A DNA stretch of 64,000 nucleotides from Bacillota bacterium (GTDB lineage Bacteria > Bacillota > Clostridia > Acetivibrionales > DSM-1351), in contig JAEXOY010000015.1 of assembly GCA_023439045.1 (NCBI GenBank), forward strand, positions 310,001 to 374,000, given 5' to 3'. Below, in pieces: positions 36,380 to 43,609 of the stretch. A program made the translations under genes and the position numbers. The notes beneath the pieces were generated by a model that saw nothing but the letters and a program-made list of their open reading frames with translations, did not search any database and had not been told where the DNA came from. The stretch's first letter is position 1; each line of letters opens with the position of its first letter.

Positions 36380-37057
36380 TTAGCTCTTAGTAATATCGTT
36401 TACTCTTGCCAAATGATCATGCTCACCGGTCACATTAAATACAACCCACTCAGCTATATTAGTGGCATGATCCCCAATTCTTTCAAGATACTTTACAATA
36501 AACATAAGGTCAGTTGCCTGCTCAACCGTATTAGGAGCGTTTTTCATGATATTAATTAGTTCCAACACAATCTTTGAAAATAAATTATCAACCTCATCAT
36601 CACTATTGCAAACCTCTTTGGCTATGTCAATATCTTGTTTTGTGTAGGCATCAATTGACTTGATAACCATTTTCTTTGCCAATTCAGCCATATGGGGTAT
36701 ATCGGTAATCGGCTTAACGTATTTCATATCAGCCATCCTGATAACAAGTTCAGCGATATCTGATGCATGGTCAGCTATTCTTTCCATGTCCGTAATAATC
36801 TTAAGAGCAGTACTGATATTTCTTAAATCCTTTGCTAAAGGCTGTTGTCTGGCAATCAGATTGAGACATATTTTTTCAATCTTGCCCTCTAACTCATCAA
36901 TAGCGTCATCATTTTCATAAACCAATCTAGCTAGCTCTATATCCTGCTTTTTAAGTGAACTAATTGATTTCTCAATAGCTTCCTCCACCAGACCAGCCAT
37001 CTTTATCATTAATTCGTGTAATAACTCTAATTCCTTATCAAATGATGTTCTAACCAT
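36380..37057 (-). CDS. phoU: phosphate transport system regulator PhoU
   Basis: A 225-aa all-helical protein made of two PhoU repeats, with the metal-binding motifs DDAIDELEGKIE in the first and DDEVDNLFSKIV in the second. PhoU links the Pst transporter to PhoR and dampens the response when phosphate is plentiful. It follows pstB on the same strand, with 156 bp of tandem-repeat DNA between them. The DUF47 protein at 15379 is a distant relative tied to Pit. Confidence 0.93.
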   Translation of the reverse strand: MVRTSFDKELELLHELMIKMAGLVEEAIEKSISSLKKQDIELARLVYENDDAIDELEGKIEKICLNLIARQQPLAKDLRNISTALKIITDMERIADHASDIAELVIRMADMKYVKPITDIPHMAELAKKMVIKSIDAYTKQDIDIAKEVCNSDDEVDNLFSKIVLELINIMKNAPNTVEQATDLMFIVKYLERIGDHATNIAEWVVFNVTGEHDHLARVNDITKS

Positions 37058-37089
37058 AATTTTCTACCTTTCAAAGTAATATTTATTAT

Positions 37090-37234
37090 CCGAATCTACT
37101 GATGCAATATTCTATTTGTCCAAATCTATCGACGCAATGCTCTATTTGCTTGCCCAATTCTACTGATGCAATGTTCTATTTGTCCAAATCTATCGACGCA
37201 ATGCTCTATTTGTTTATCCAAATCTACCGGTGAT
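37090..37234. repeat. tandem repeat of about 32 bp copied from the pstB 3' end
   Basis: Four full units start near 37090, 37120, 37153 and 37184. A partial fifth at 37218 coincides with the last codons of pstB. Units 1 and 3 resemble each other, as do 2 and 4 (the latter two nearly identical), giving a higher-order period of about 64 bp. On the pstB strand each unit includes a version of the terminal GTAGATTTGGATAA. Units are contiguous, so this is not a CRISPR array. Confidence 0.85.
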
Positions 37235-37972
37235 ATAGTCTTCTGTACGCTTATCCTTTGGATTGCTAAATAGCTTATCAGTACTATCGTATTCAACTAT
37301 CTCGCCATTTAAGAAGAAAGCTGTCATATCCGAAATTCTAGCCGCCTGCTGCATATTGTGCGTTACTATAATAATGGTGTATTTCTCCTTAAGCTCTTCA
37401 ATCAAGTCCTCTATCTTAAGCGTTGAAATGGGATCAAGTGCAGAAGTGGGTTCGTCCATCAATACTACTTCAGGTTCCACAGCAAGTACTCTTGCAATAC
37501 ACAATCTTTGCTGCTGTCCCCCAGAAAGACCGAGTGCATCCTTCTTTAACCTATCCTTAACCTCATCCCAAATAGCACTATTTCTAAGACTTTTTTCAAC
37601 GATTTCGTCCAGCTTTGCCTTGGACTTGATTCCGTGAATTCGAGGTCCGTATGCAATATTGTCATATATAGACATTGGGAAGGGATTGGGTTTTTGGAAA
37701 ACCATACCTACATTTTTTCTTAGCTCAACTATATCATATTCCTTATATACATTCAAATTATCCAAATAAACCTCTCCATCAATCTTAACTGATGGTACTA
37801 AGTCGTTCATTCTATTTAGTGTTTTCAAGAAAGTAGATTTACCGCAACCTGAAGGACCGATAAAAGCGGTAACCTTGTTGTGTGGAATATCAATTGAAAT
37901 ATTCTTCAATGCTTGAAAGTCCCCATAGAACAAGTTTAGGTTCTTGGTGAAAATCTTAGTTTCATTTGCCAT
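37214..37972 (-). CDS. pstB: phosphate ABC transporter ATP-binding protein
   Basis: PstB is the cytoplasmic ATPase driving high-affinity phosphate uptake through PstCA. The 252-aa protein has Walker A GPSGCGKST near residue 35, the signature LSGGQQQRLCIARVLA, and Walker B VVLMDEPTSALDP. FMKTLNR-like and NPFPMSIYDNIAYGPR segments mark the PstB family. It is on the opposite strand from the other pst genes, sharing with pstC a divergent promoter region rich in PhoP-type repeats. Its last 18-20 bases seem to be the seed of the neighbouring tandem repeat. Confidence 0.96.
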   Translation of the reverse strand: MANETKIFTKNLNLFYGDFQALKNISIDIPHNKVTAFIGPSGCGKSTFLKTLNRMNDLVPSVKIDGEVYLDNLNVYKEYDIVELRKNVGMVFQKPNPFPMSIYDNIAYGPRIHGIKSKAKLDEIVEKSLRNSAIWDEVKDRLKKDALGLSGGQQQRLCIARVLAVEPEVVLMDEPTSALDPISTLKIEDLIEELKEKYTIIIVTHNMQQAARISDMTAFFLNGEIVEYDSTDKLFSNPKDKRTEDYITGRFG

Positions 37973-38043
37973 TATTTATACCCCTATTCGTAATTTTACA
38001 TATTTTATGCTAACAATTTATTTTTAATGGGTGTTTAAGTTTT

Positions 38044-38108
38044 TGTAAAATTAATGTTAAATCGTTAATACTTCTATAGTATTAACAATAGCTTAACACA
38101 AGTTAACT
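38044..38108. promoter_or_regulatory. PhoP-box arrays in the pstB/pstC divergent promoter region
   Basis: On the plus strand TTAACA (38082), TTAACA (38093) and TTAACT (38103) are direct repeats spaced 11 and 10 bp. They lie just upstream of candidate -10 elements TAATGT (38120) and TATTAT (38132). On the minus strand TTAACG (38063-38068), TTAACA (38055-38060) and TTTACA (38044-38049) form a matching set for pstB. The geometry matches the B. subtilis PhoP box. Confidence 0.75.
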
Positions 38109-38162
38109 TTTTTACTTATTAATGTAAATGATATTATTACCTTAATTAGGGAGGTAATGCAT

Positions 38163-39110
38163 ATGAATGATATTAATCAAGCATGTACATCAAAAAAAAT
38201 AAAACCGAAGATTAAAATTAAGCAGACCACCAAGAGAAAGAATAGGGTAAATACTGTCATTAAATACATATTGCTACTATTTGCCTTCATTACTGTTATA
38301 ACAACCTTGGGAATAGTTGTATCTCTGGTTAAAGACTCAGCAGGTTTCTTTGAAAACGTATCAATAAAAGATTTCTTATTTGGAACTCAATGGACCCCAT
38401 TGTTTAGTGAACCAAAATTTGGTGTACTACCACTTATCACAGGAACAATAGTTATAACTATTGTTTCAGCAGGCATTTCAATTCCAATAGGCTTGTTTAC
38501 TGCTATTTACTTAAGTGAGTATGCCAATAAGACAGTCCGAAAAATAGTTAAGCCTGTACTTGAAGTATTGGCAGGAATACCGTCTATAGTATTTGGATAT
38601 TTTGCACTGACCTTAATAACACCTGCTTTAAAGCATATTTTCCCTTCGGCAGAGGTATTTAATGCACTGAGCGCCAGCATTGCAATTGGTATTATGACAA
38701 TTCCACTGGTATCTTCCCTCAGCGAGGACGCATTGCGCTCAGTGCCTAACAGCATCCGGCATGGTGCTCTCGCTCTGGGCTCTACTAAAATGGAGATGTC
38801 TCTTGGGGTTGTTGTGCCGGCTGCCATCTCAGGCATATCTGCTTCATTTGTGCTGGCTATTTCCCGAGCAATTGGAGAAACAATGATTGTAACTATCGCA
38901 GCAGGTGCAAGGCCTAATCTTACCCTAAACCCTTTAGAAAGTGTTCAGACAATGACATCTTTTATAGTTCAGGCCAGTCAGGGAGATAACCCTCATGGGA
39001 CAACGGGATATTATGCACTTTTTGCGGTAGGACTGCTTTTATTCTTAATAACTTTGGTTCTGAATATAATTTCAAGTTCCATTGTCAAGAAGTATAGAAA
39101 AGAATACTAG
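38163..39110 (+). CDS. pstC: phosphate ABC transporter permease PstC
   Basis: First membrane subunit of the high-affinity phosphate transporter, 315 aa from ATG 38163. That start is eight bases after AGGGAGG, whereas the ATG at 38157 is too close to it. A basic N-terminal tail precedes six membrane spans. The coupling loop is SEDALRSVPNSIRHGALALGSTKMEM, and LAGIPSIVFGYFAL is typical of PstC. Direct PhoP-type repeats lie upstream. It is followed after about 100 bp by pstA. Confidence 0.93.
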   Translation: MNDINQACTSKKIKPKIKIKQTTKRKNRVNTVIKYILLLFAFITVITTLGIVVSLVKDSAGFFENVSIKDFLFGTQWTPLFSEPKFGVLPLITGTIVITIVSAGISIPIGLFTAIYLSEYANKTVRKIVKPVLEVLAGIPSIVFGYFALTLITPALKHIFPSAEVFNALSASIAIGIMTIPLVSSLSEDALRSVPNSIRHGALALGSTKMEMSLGVVVPAAISGISASFVLAISRAIGETMIVTIAAGARPNLTLNPLESVQTMTSFIVQASQGDNPHGTTGYYALFAVGLLLFLITLVLNIISSSIVKKYRKEY

Positions 39111-39208
39111 GAGATTAAGCGAGAAGGTACAAGTAAATGAAACTAATTATAAGGAGATTAAGCGAGATAGTACAAGTAGTGAAATTAATCATAAGGAGGG
39201 AATTAACA
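39110..39208 (+). repeat. 43-bp duplicated block between pstC and pstA
   Basis: Two near-identical blocks start at 39110 and 39153 (GGAGATTAAGCGAGA core). A truncated third begins at 39195 with GGAGGG, which is the pstA ribosome site. Each copy therefore carries an AAGGAG-like element. The copies contain a 24-codon frame (39137-39211) whose stop overlaps the pstA ATG as ATGA. Confidence 0.8.
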
Positions 39209-40077
39209 TGAGCAACATAAACGTTAGAAGGGCAAAGGACAAGGTGTTCCATGGTATTATACTGGGAATAACAATGATAGGGATAATAGTCCTAGGCATA
39301 ATTATAATTGATATAATGAAAAGGGGCATACCCTACCTATCTGGTCACTTCTTTTCTGATTTCCCCTCAAGGTTTGCAAAAAAGGCAGGTATTTTACCCG
39401 GTATTGTTGGAAGTGTTTATATAATACTTCTTACAATTTTATTTGCCGTACCAATAGGTCTAGGAACAGCGATTTACCTCGAAGAATACGCAAAGAATAA
39501 TAGGTTGACCATATTTATAAAGATAAACATATCAAATCTTTCGGGAACCCCATCAATAGTATACGGCTTATTGGGCTTGGTAGTATTTGTGAGGTTTTTG
39601 GGAGTAGGTAAAAGCATACTGGCTGGCGCAATGACGATGACCTTGGTAGTACTTCCTATAGTCATAGCTGCTTCTCAAGAGGCAATCAAATCAGTGCCAC
39701 AGTATTTGAGGCACGGGTCGTATGCTCTTGGAGCAACAAAGTGGCAAACTATTAGTAGGGTGGTGCTTCCAACAGCATTGCCCGGTGTCTTTACAGGAGT
39801 AATACTTGCAGTATCAAGGGCATTAGGAGAGAGTGCACCTTTACTGATGGTAGGAGCGGCGACCTATGTCTCGAAGCTTCCGGATTTAAGTTCCCCAAAT
39901 GGTTTATTTTCAGTATTTACGGCCTTACCACTGCAAATATATTACTGGATGGGTTTGCCAAAGGAGGATTTCAAGAATCTTGCGGCAGCAGGAATTATAG
40001 TGCTATTGGCTGTTCTGCTGCTCACAAATTCGGTAGCTATTATATTAAGAAACAGGTATCAGAAAAATGTGGAGTGA
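39208..40077 (+). CDS. pstA: phosphate ABC transporter permease PstA
   Basis: Second membrane subunit of the Pst transporter, 289 aa. ATG 39208 lies seven bases from AAGGAGGG. The frame is open further upstream to 39082, but that extension only translates the duplicated linker and is rejected. Six spans are predicted. The coupling loop is SQEAIKSVPQYLRHGSYALGATKWQT, and LSGTPSIVYGLLGL is the PstA counterpart of the PstC motif. It is followed by pstS behind a separate promoter region. Confidence 0.93.
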   Translation: MSNINVRRAKDKVFHGIILGITMIGIIVLGIIIIDIMKRGIPYLSGHFFSDFPSRFAKKAGILPGIVGSVYIILLTILFAVPIGLGTAIYLEEYAKNNRLTIFIKINISNLSGTPSIVYGLLGLVVFVRFLGVGKSILAGAMTMTLVVLPIVIAASQEAIKSVPQYLRHGSYALGATKWQTISRVVLPTALPGVFTGVILAVSRALGESAPLLMVGAATYVSKLPDLSSPNGLFSVFTALPLQIYYWMGLPKEDFKNLAAAGIIVLLAVLLLTNSVAIILRNRYQKNVE

Positions 40078-40154
40078 TACCATTTAGCTTTTTATCTAAA
40101 AAGGTTAGAGTTTTGCGACACTAGTTATATCAAAATATCTAATGTTAAATTCTT

Positions 40155-40218
40155 TTAATAAACTATTTACATTCATTAACTTATAACCAATATTTACTTT
40201 ATATTACTTTATTATACT
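40155..40218 (+). promoter_or_regulatory. PhoP-box array and promoter of pstS
   Basis: TTAATA (40155), TTTACA (40166) and TTAACT (40176) repeat with 11 and 10 bp spacing, the same geometry as before pstC. Candidate -10 elements are TATATT at 40200-40205 and TATACT at 40213-40218. pstS thus appears to have its own phosphate-controlled promoter. Confidence 0.65.
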
Positions 40219-40264
40219 GATGCTATCGAGATTATTAATATATGAAACTAGGAGGAATGAATTA

Positions 40265-41206
40265 ATGAAAGGTAAATCTATTAAGAGAGCTTTAGCAATT
40301 ATGGTGAGTATATCTATTATGGCGTCCTTGGCAGCGTGCGGAACAGCTAGTGAGAAAATAAGTAGTGAGAGTTCAAAGTTGAAAGGGAAGGTTATAATTG
40401 ATGGTTCCAGTACTGTATATCCAATAACAATGGCAGTGGCTGAGGAATTCAAGAAGGAGCAGCCAAATGTGGAGGTATCAGTAGCGATGGCAGGTACTGG
40501 TGGTGGAATGAAGAAATTTGTTGCTGGTGAGATTGATATCTGTGATGCTTCCAGACCTATAAAACAGGAAGAAAAAGATAAGGCAAAGGTAAATGGAATA
40601 GAATACATAGAGTTTGAGATAGCATATGACGGTATTTCTGTAGTAGTAAATAAAGAAAATACCTGGGCAGACAATATTACAATAGAAGAACTAAATAAGA
40701 TTTGGAAGAAGGACAGTCCCGTCAGGACCTGGAAAGATGTCAACTCGGCATGGCCTGACGAGCCAATCAAGCTTTATGGTCCAGGTACAGACTCTGGAAC
40801 ATTTGAATACTTCACAGAAGCAATTAATAAAAAGGCAAAAGAATCGAGAACTGATTTTACACCTAGCGAAGATGATAACGTGCTTGTACAGGGTGTAGCC
40901 GGTGACAAATATGCAATGGGATATTTCGGATTCTCATACTATCAGGAGAATAACGATAAGCTTAAGGCACTTAAAGTTGATGCAGGTAAAGGACCTATCG
41001 GGCCTACCTTTGATACAATTAAGAATAAATCCTACGCACCTCTTTCAAGACCACTATTTATATACGTTAATAAGAAAAAGTTTGAAGATCCTCAAGTCAA
41101 AGCATTTACTAAGTTTTATATTAGTAATGCAGGTAAGCTTTCGGAGGAAGTGGATTATATCCCGCTTGAGAGCTACGACAAGGAGTTAGCAAAGATAAAA
41201 AAGTAA
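40265..41206 (+). CDS. pstS: phosphate-binding lipoprotein PstS
   Basis: Extracellular phosphate-binding protein of the Pst system, 313 aa from ATG 40265, eight bases after AGGAGGA. The frame is open to 40220, but that adds residues ahead of an ordinary signal peptide. The lipobox is SLAAC. Phosphate-contacting segments are DGSSTVYPIT near the N-terminus, AGTGGGMKKF, and GPGTDSGTFEYF. Unusually it is last in the rightward pst group, although binding-protein genes usually come first. It has its own upstream PhoP-type repeats. Confidence 0.93.
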   Translation: MKGKSIKRALAIMVSISIMASLAACGTASEKISSESSKLKGKVIIDGSSTVYPITMAVAEEFKKEQPNVEVSVAMAGTGGGMKKFVAGEIDICDASRPIKQEEKDKAKVNGIEYIEFEIAYDGISVVVNKENTWADNITIEELNKIWKKDSPVRTWKDVNSAWPDEPIKLYGPGTDSGTFEYFTEAINKKAKESRTDFTPSEDDNVLVQGVAGDKYAMGYFGFSYYQENNDKLKALKVDAGKGPIGPTFDTIKNKSYAPLSRPLFIYVNKKKFEDPQVKAFTKFYISNAGKLSEEVDYIPLESYDKELAKIKK

Positions 41207-41296
41207 CACTTTAAAAAATAATACTAATTAAGGCTTTATAAAATAGCCCCAAAAAAATTCCTTAAAAAGTAACACTATATAGTAGCATATTATATG

Positions 41297-41330
41297 TTGA
41301 GGTACTTTATTATACAATAAGGTACCTCAA
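41297..41330 (+). terminator. hairpin downstream of pstS
   Basis: TTGAGGTACTTTATT and AATAAGGTACCTCAA form a 15-bp stem with one mismatch and a four-base loop. It lies 90 bp after the pstS stop and lacks a clear T run. Confidence 0.55.
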
Positions 41331-41344
41331 ACCTTAAGCCCAAA

Positions 41345-41370
41345 TAAAAAGAGCCGAATTACTTCGGCTC
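41345..41370 (-). terminator. terminator overlapping the cheW stop codon
   Basis: GAGCCGAA and TTCGGCTC form a perfect eight-base-pair stem. On the minus strand the stop codon is at the hairpin tip (complement of 41359-41361) and TTTTTATTTG follows the stem. Confidence 0.8.
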
Positions 41371-41778
41371 AAATATTTTATCAATATCAAAAATCAATAC
41401 TAGCTTTCCATCCTTTTCGGTTACTCCGTTGAAGTACTTTCCTGACAAACCTGAGATTAGTTCTGGAGCAGGCCTTATATCGCTGTCTTCAACACCCACA
41501 ATCTCAAATACCTCATCTACAAGCAGGCCAACCATGGACGAATGATTAAGAATGATAATTCTTGTATTTTCAGTATGCTCTACCGGCTGATAGCCAAGTT
41601 TCTTTCTAAGATTAAGTATTGTATGTACCTTGCCACGGAGGTTTATCAATCCGTCAATATAATGGGGTGTATCAGGTACTTTGTATATCTCGCTTACCTT
41701 TTCTATAATATTAACATGACTTATGTCCAAACCAAAAACAGTATCATTAATCTTAAATAGTACTAATTGAGTTAACAT
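41359..41778 (-). CDS. CheW-like chemotaxis coupling protein
   Basis: A 139-aa single CheW domain (MLTQLVLFKINDTVFGLDI, then YIDGLINLRGKVHTILNLRKKLG and a C-terminal beta barrel). CheW couples chemoreceptors to the CheA kinase in the cytoplasm. No other chemotaxis gene is present here, so it is an orphan copy and may serve a minor pathway. The ATG follows AAGGGGG. The terminator hairpin is built into its last codons. Confidence 0.88.
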   Translation of the reverse strand: MLTQLVLFKINDTVFGLDISHVNIIEKVSEIYKVPDTPHYIDGLINLRGKVHTILNLRKKLGYQPVEHTENTRIIILNHSSMVGLLVDEVFEIVGVEDSDIRPAPELISGLSGKYFNGVTEKDGKLVLIFDIDKIFEPK

Positions 41779-41885
41779 ACTTTTTACCCCCTTAAGAAAT
41801 TGGTAATTTTCTCAAAAACTATTATAGCATACCAACATAATTTTGAACATAGAGCTAAATTAAAAATATCAACCATTGAGTAATA

Positions 41886-43088
41886 CTAGCTTCTATAGCT
41901 ACCGTTGATTTTCACATAGTCATATGAAAAGTCGCATGTCCATATTCTATCTTTAAAGGTACCCTTTTTAAGATTAATCTTTATGGTAATTTCCTTGCCT
42001 TTAAGAATGCTTTTGGCTTTATCCTCATCAAAAGTTACAGCACTTCCGTTCTGGCAAACCAGTAGTGAACCAATATAAATATCAGTAAGATTTGGATCGA
42101 AGGAGGCTCCAGAATAGCCTGCAGCGGTGATTATCCTGCCCCAGTTAGCGTCTTCGCCGAAAATTGCGGTTTTTACAAGAGGGGATTTAGCAACAGCACT
42201 AACAACCTTATATGCATCTTCTTCATTTGCGGCGTTTTCTACAATCACTTCAATAAGCTTTGTAGCACCCTCACCGTCTTTTGCTATGAGCTTCGCTAAA
42301 TATGTACAAACGAACATAAGTGCATCTTTAAATTTGGAGTACTCATAGTCTTCTCTAATAATGCCTTGGTTATCAGCAAATCCATTTGCAAATATAAATA
42401 CTGAGTCACATACACTTGTATCACCATCAACAGATACCCTGTTAAAGGTAGATTTTATGCATTCTTTGAGTGCTTTGTCCAAGAGACTTCCTTTAATGTT
42501 TGCGTCAGTGGTTATAACACCTATCATTGTAGCCATATTTGGATGAATCATTCCAGAACCTTTAGCCATACCACCGATTCTTACTGTAGTATCTTGAATT
42601 TCAAGCTCAACGCATATTTCTTTTGGGATTAAGTCGGTAGTCATAATAGCTTGCTCAGCCTCATAACCACCGTCGGGACTCAGCTGATTAACTGCTGAGC
42701 GTATCCCTGAGCGGACGCTTGGCATGTTCAGCTTTTGCCCTATTACTCCTGTAGAATTAACCAATATTTCGTCTGGCTCACACTGAAGCAACTCTGCAGC
42801 AAGTGTTGTCATTTCCTGTGCATTCCTGTAGCCTTCTTCACCAACACAAGCATTGGCATTTCCACTGTTAATAACCAAGGCCTTTGCATACCCTGATTTT
42901 ATGTTTTCCATGGAGACCTGTAGAGAATGTCCTTTTACTAGGTTTGTTGTAAAAACTGCTGCTGCAGCTGCAATATCATCTGAACAAACTATTGCCAAAT
43001 CCTTCTTGTTGTTTTTCTTCAGACCACATGCTACCCCAGAAGCAGTATAGCCTTTTGGGCCGGTAACACCACCATCTATAATGTTCAT
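41886..43088 (-). CDS. argJ: bifunctional glutamate N-acetyltransferase / amino-acid acetyltransferase ArgJ
   Basis: ArgJ recycles the acetyl group from acetylornithine to glutamate in arginine synthesis, and bifunctional forms also start the pathway with acetyl-CoA. The ATG at 43088, after AAAGGAAG, gives 400 aa. A longer frame to 43160 adds a hydrophobic leader that ArgJ lacks and is rejected. The precursor self-cleaves before T187 in NMATMIGVITTD, splitting it into alpha and beta chains. KGSGMIHPNMA and the NSGNANACVG oxyanion region are intact. It stands apart from other arg genes in this window. Confidence 0.94.
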   Translation of the reverse strand: MNIIDGGVTGPKGYTASGVACGLKKNNKKDLAIVCSDDIAAAAAVFTTNLVKGHSLQVSMENIKSGYAKALVINSGNANACVGEEGYRNAQEMTTLAAELLQCEPDEILVNSTGVIGQKLNMPSVRSGIRSAVNQLSPDGGYEAEQAIMTTDLIPKEICVELEIQDTTVRIGGMAKGSGMIHPNMATMIGVITTDANIKGSLLDKALKECIKSTFNRVSVDGDTSVCDSVFIFANGFADNQGIIREDYEYSKFKDALMFVCTYLAKLIAKDGEGATKLIEVIVENAANEEDAYKVVSAVAKSPLVKTAIFGEDANWGRIITAAGYSGASFDPNLTDIYIGSLLVCQNGSAVTFDEDKAKSILKGKEITIKINLKKGTFKDRIWTCDFSYDYVKINGSYRS

Positions 43089-43224
43089 AATTTTTCTTCC
43101 TTTCAATAGTATGTATTCTACTAATAAAATGATTATACATAATATTATTTTTGATATCAAGAATAGTTATATCCTTGACACCAGATTACACCATTGTATA
43201 TAATTTTCTTTATAGTGATAAATA

Positions 43225-43456
43225 CAGCTTTGAAGGGAACAAGTAATTTGCTGATATGCAATTATAGAGAAAAGGCGGTTTGGTGAAAGCCTTTTTGCAT
43301 CAGCTCATGAAGCTAACCCAGAGCTTCCTAATATAAATTTAGGACGTATTTACGGCGTTAACGTATTCTAAGAGCCCCACATTGGGGAATTAGGGTGGTA
43401 CCGCGTGAGACATAGACTCTCGTCCCTTGCATTTGGGATGTGAGTCTTTATTTTTT
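43225..43456 (+). ncRNA. T-box riboswitch of alaS
   Basis: A tRNA-sensing leader. The T-box sequence AGGGTGGTACCGCG is at 43392-43405 and the terminator hairpin AGACTC/GAGTCT with T run spans 43414-43456. In stem I an AAGTAA loop-E element and GAA precede GCT at 43312-43314, an alanine codon, on the 3' side of the specifier loop. This agrees with the downstream alaS. Uncharged tRNA-Ala would favour the antiterminator. Confidence 0.93.
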
Positions 43457-43473
43457 ATATGTGGTATTAGCAT

Positions 43474-43548
43474 ATAGAAATATACGATAACTACAGAGCT
43501 CGCTTGTTATAACTTAAGAGTTGTTCTCGAGGTTAAATATATTTCTAT
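43474..43548 (+). other. inverted repeat in the alaS leader
   Basis: ATAGAAATATA (43474-43484) and TATATTTCTAT (43538-43548) are perfect complements enclosing about 53 bases with smaller dyads. It lies between the T-box terminator and alaS, and no function is evident. Confidence 0.5.
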
Positions 43549-43609
43549 AATGATAACGTTAAAATAGTTTAAATAGTATTGTAATTTAATATGAAGGGAT
43601 GAACATGTA

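Noticed and set aside
37090..37234. Possible CRISPR array (units of about 32 bp)
   Set aside because: Units are contiguous with no unique spacers, differ among themselves, and no cas gene is nearby; they derive from the pstB end.
39082..39207. 42-residue N-terminal extension of pstA overlapping pstC
   Set aside because: It only translates the duplicated spacer; ATG 39208 has AAGGAGGG at ideal distance.
43089..43160. 24-residue hydrophobic N-terminal extension of argJ
   Set aside because: ArgJ is cytoplasmic and starts at MNIIDGGVTG-like sequence; ATG 43088 has a good ribosome site.
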